A DNA stretch of 5,712 bases from Methylococcaceae bacterium UBA7658 (lineage in GTDB: Bacteria > Pseudomonadota > Gammaproteobacteria > Methylococcales > Methylomonadaceae), in assembly GCA_002483425.1 (NCBI GenBank), contig DLHW01000054.1, positions 61,423-67,134 on the forward strand, in the 5' to 3' direction. This document shows positions 4,004 through 5,712 of the stretch, one piece after another (position 1 is the stretch's first letter; the number at the start of each line of letters is the position of its first letter). Below the pieces are notes generated by a model, which saw only the letters and a program-made list of their open reading frames with translations, had not been told where the DNA came from and made no database searches. Both the position numbers and the translations under genes were made by a program.

Positions 4004-5712
4004 ATGAGCAAGCAATCGAAAGCAACCGCGATGTTCAGTATTTCAAACGTCCAAGAAGCGGTTGTTGGAGCCATCGGAAAATTGACACCCAGGCAGCAAT
4101 GGAAAAATCCGGTCATGTTTGTGGTGTATATAGGCAGTTTGTTAACCACTATGTTATGGCTCAATTCACTAAATAACCCCAGCGATGAACCCTCTGGTTT
4201 TATCCTAACCATTTCATTATGGCTCTGGTTTACGGTTTTATTCGCCAATTTTGCCGAAGCGATGGCAGAAGGCCGCAGCAAAGCCCAAGCCGCATTTTTG
4301 CGTTCCGCCAAGCGCGACATCATCGCCAAAAAACTGGACGAAGCGCGTTACGGCAGCAATTATTCCAAAGTGACCGGAACAAGCCTCAGAAAAGACGATG
4401 TAGTATTAATCGAAGCGGGCGACTTCATTCCCGGCGACGGCGATGTCATCGAAGGTGTTGCCACGGTGGATGAAAGTGCCATTACTGGTGAAAGCGCCCC
4501 GGTCATCCGTGAATCCGGCGGCGATTTTAGTTCGGTCACCGGCGGTACGCGCGTCCTTTCCGATTGGCTGGTGGTGCGAATCAGCGCCAATCCCGGTGAA
4601 ACTTTCCTAGATAAAATGATCGCAATGGTCGAGAGCGCCAGCCGGCAAAAAACGCCGAATGAAATCGCCCTGACTATTTTATTAGTAGCCTTGACCCTCG
4701 TATTTCTGATGGCGACAGTCACTTTACTACCCTTTTCACTTTATAGCGTACAAAGTGCGGGTGCCGGTCAACCTATCTCTATTACCGTGCTGGTTGCCCT
4801 GCTAGTGTGTTTGATTCCCACCACCATCGGCGGTTTGCTTTCCGCCATCGGTGTGGCGGGAATCGGTCGGATGATGCAGAAAAACGTGATTGCCACTTCT
4901 GGCCGGGCCGTAGAAGCCGCAGGCGATGTCGATGTATTGTTACTGGATAAGACGGGGACGATCACCTTGGGAAACCGGCAAGCATCGGCTTTTATCCCGG
5001 TACAGGGAGTTAGCGAACAACAATTGGCCGATGCCGCGCAACTAGCTTCGCTGGCGGATGAAACCCCCGAAGGCCGTAGTATCGTGGTACTAGCAAAGCA
5101 AAAATTCGGTATTCGTGAACGGGATGTGCAATCGCTGGGCGCAACCTTTATCCATTTCAGCGCCCAAACCCGGATGAGCGGGGTTAACTTGCCTTCGGCA
5201 ACTGCTCCATGCGTTGCCCTACCTCCTGCATCCATGCAGTCGTCGCCCGACCGCGAAAATCAGAACAAAGACTCCAGGCAAATCCGCAAAGGGGCAGAAG
5301 ATGCAATCCGTGGTTATGTCACCGAACAAGGCGGCAGCTTTCCTGATGACATCAAAAAAACGGTCGTCGATGTCGCCCGGCGCGGCAGTACGCCGTTGGT
5401 TGTAGCCGAAGGCAAACGCGCCCTGGGCGTGATCGAATTGAAAGATATCGTCAAAGGCGGCATCAAGGAACGCTTTATCGAATTAAGGCAGATGGGCATC
5501 AAGACCATCATGATTACCGGCGATAACCGCTTGACCGCCGCCGCCATTGCCGCCGAAGCGGGTGTCGATGATTTTCTGGCGGAAGCCACACCGGAGGCCA
5601 AGTTGAAATTGATCCGCCAGCATCAAAGCGATGGTCGTTTGGTCGCCATGACGGGCGACGGCACCAACGATGCCCCTGCGTTGGCGCAGGCGGATGTGGC
5701 GGTGGCGATGAA
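4004..5712 (+). CDS. kdpB: KdpB, P-type ATPase subunit of KdpFABC (partial, C-terminus beyond right edge)
   Basis: KdpB hydrolyses ATP to drive K+ import; its phosphorylation cycle powers transport of K+ received from KdpA. 569 codons are present of about 700 expected; the last membrane helices, including the Asp and Lys of TM5, are past the edge. Start: ATG 4004 with AAGGAG at 3990-3995, 8 nt upstream, and only 15 nt after the kdpA stop. Visible motifs: actuator TGES (161-164, whose Ser is the inhibitory phosphorylation site in E. coli), CLIPTTIGGLL in TM4 (269-279), DKTGT with phosphorylated Asp315, nucleotide-site residues Phe385, Ser392, Lys429 and Asp433 (E. coli F377, S384, K395, D399), TGDN (505-508), and TGDGTNDAP (550-558). 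Oddity: Phe385 and Lys429 are 44 residues apart instead of 18, because of an in-frame insertion of about 26 residues (397-424). All catalytic residues within view remain, so the protein is probably functional. Confidence 0.96.
   Translation, partial: MSKQSKATAMFSISNVQEAVVGAIGKLTPRQQWKNPVMFVVYIGSLLTTMLWLNSLNNPSDEPSGFILTISLWLWFTVLFANFAEAMAEGRSKAQAAFLRSAKRDIIAKKLDEARYGSNYSKVTGTSLRKDDVVLIEAGDFIPGDGDVIEGVATVDESAITGESAPVIRESGGDFSSVTGGTRVLSDWLVVRISANPGETFLDKMIAMVESASRQKTPNEIALTILLVALTLVFLMATVTLLPFSLYSVQSAGAGQPISITVLVALLVCLIPTTIGGLLSAIGVAGIGRMMQKNVIATSGRAVEAAGDVDVLLLDKTGTITLGNRQASAFIPVQGVSEQQLADAAQLASLADETPEGRSIVVLAKQKFGIRERDVQSLGATFIHFSAQTRMSGVNLPSATAPCVALPPASMQSSPDRENQNKDSRQIRKGAEDAIRGYVTEQGGSFPDDIKKTVVDVARRGSTPLVVAEGKRALGVIELKDIVKGGIKERFIELRQMGIKTIMITGDNRLTAAAIAAEAGVDDFLAEATPEAKLKLIRQHQSDGRLVAMTGDGTNDAPALAQADVAVAM
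5192..5275 (+). repeat. In-frame palindromic insert within kdpB (nucleotide-binding domain)
   Basis: Compared with the E. coli sequence (RMSGINIDNRMIRKG), about 26 extra residues lie between MSGVNL (391-396) and RQIRKG (425-430), encoded by roughly 5192-5275. The insert is rich in Pro, Ser, Ala and polar residues (from PSATAPCVALPPASMQ to DRENQNKDS), suggesting a flexible surface loop. Its DNA carries two adjacent inverted repeats: GGCAAC (5197-5202) with GTTGCC (5213-5218) around a 10-nt loop, and CTGCATCCATGCAG (5226-5239). CCATGC occurs in both. This layout resembles a small palindromic mobile element captured in frame, as known for Rickettsia palindromic elements. The exact borders are uncertain, and no target duplication is obvious. 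Confidence 0.6.

Noticed and set aside
4768..5235. A 155-codon - strand open frame within kdpB.
   Set aside because: It is antisense to conserved P-type ATPase motifs; no independent support.

Overview
The window holds the start of a potassium-uptake operon, kdpF-kdpA-kdpB, on the right (2079 to the window end, + strand). It also holds one unrelated exported-protein gene at the left edge (474 to 1, - strand, cut by the edge). Between them lie about 1.6 kb of gene-poor DNA with insertion-sequence remnants, palindromic repeats and short tandem repeats. The Kdp proteins resemble proteobacterial ones closely. The repeat type (TTCGACAAGCTCAGGGCGAACGG-like hairpins) and the decayed IS1-like and IS5-like transposases suggest a repeat-rich gammaproteobacterium, possibly a methanotroph of the Methylococcales. 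That placement is an inference of modest strength.

Layout: 1-474 (-) is a secreted protein of unknown function. 475-930 is intergenic, with a possible promoter for that gene, a 13-A tract, a REP-like hairpin (820-852) and short repeats resembling IS ends. 931-1304 is a remnant of an IS1-type element that keeps only the C-terminal part of the transposase. 1345-1393 is a three-unit tandem repeat. 1396-1573 (-) is a frameshifted, truncated IS5-type transposase. 1574-2078 has no intact gene but holds a possible gene fragment, a candidate KdpE-type operator (1815-1836), a second REP-like element carrying an insert (1923-1996) and a small inverted repeat (1996-2009). 2079-2168 is kdpF, 2168-3988 is kdpA and 4004-5712 is kdpB, cut by the window end.

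The Kdp genes encode the high-affinity KdpFABC K+ pump. KdpA is the K+-selective channel-like subunit, KdpB the P-type ATPase and KdpF a small stabilising membrane peptide. kdpC would be expected just past the right edge, and regulators such as kdpDE are not in view. Tight spacing (a 1-nt overlap between kdpF and kdpA, a 15-nt gap between kdpA and kdpB) and good ribosome binding sites indicate one transcript.

The most unusual feature is an in-frame insertion of about 26 residues in the nucleotide-binding domain of KdpB. Its DNA carries two adjacent hairpin-forming inverted repeats, as if a small palindromic element had been domesticated inside the gene. No wholly new multi-gene system is evident.
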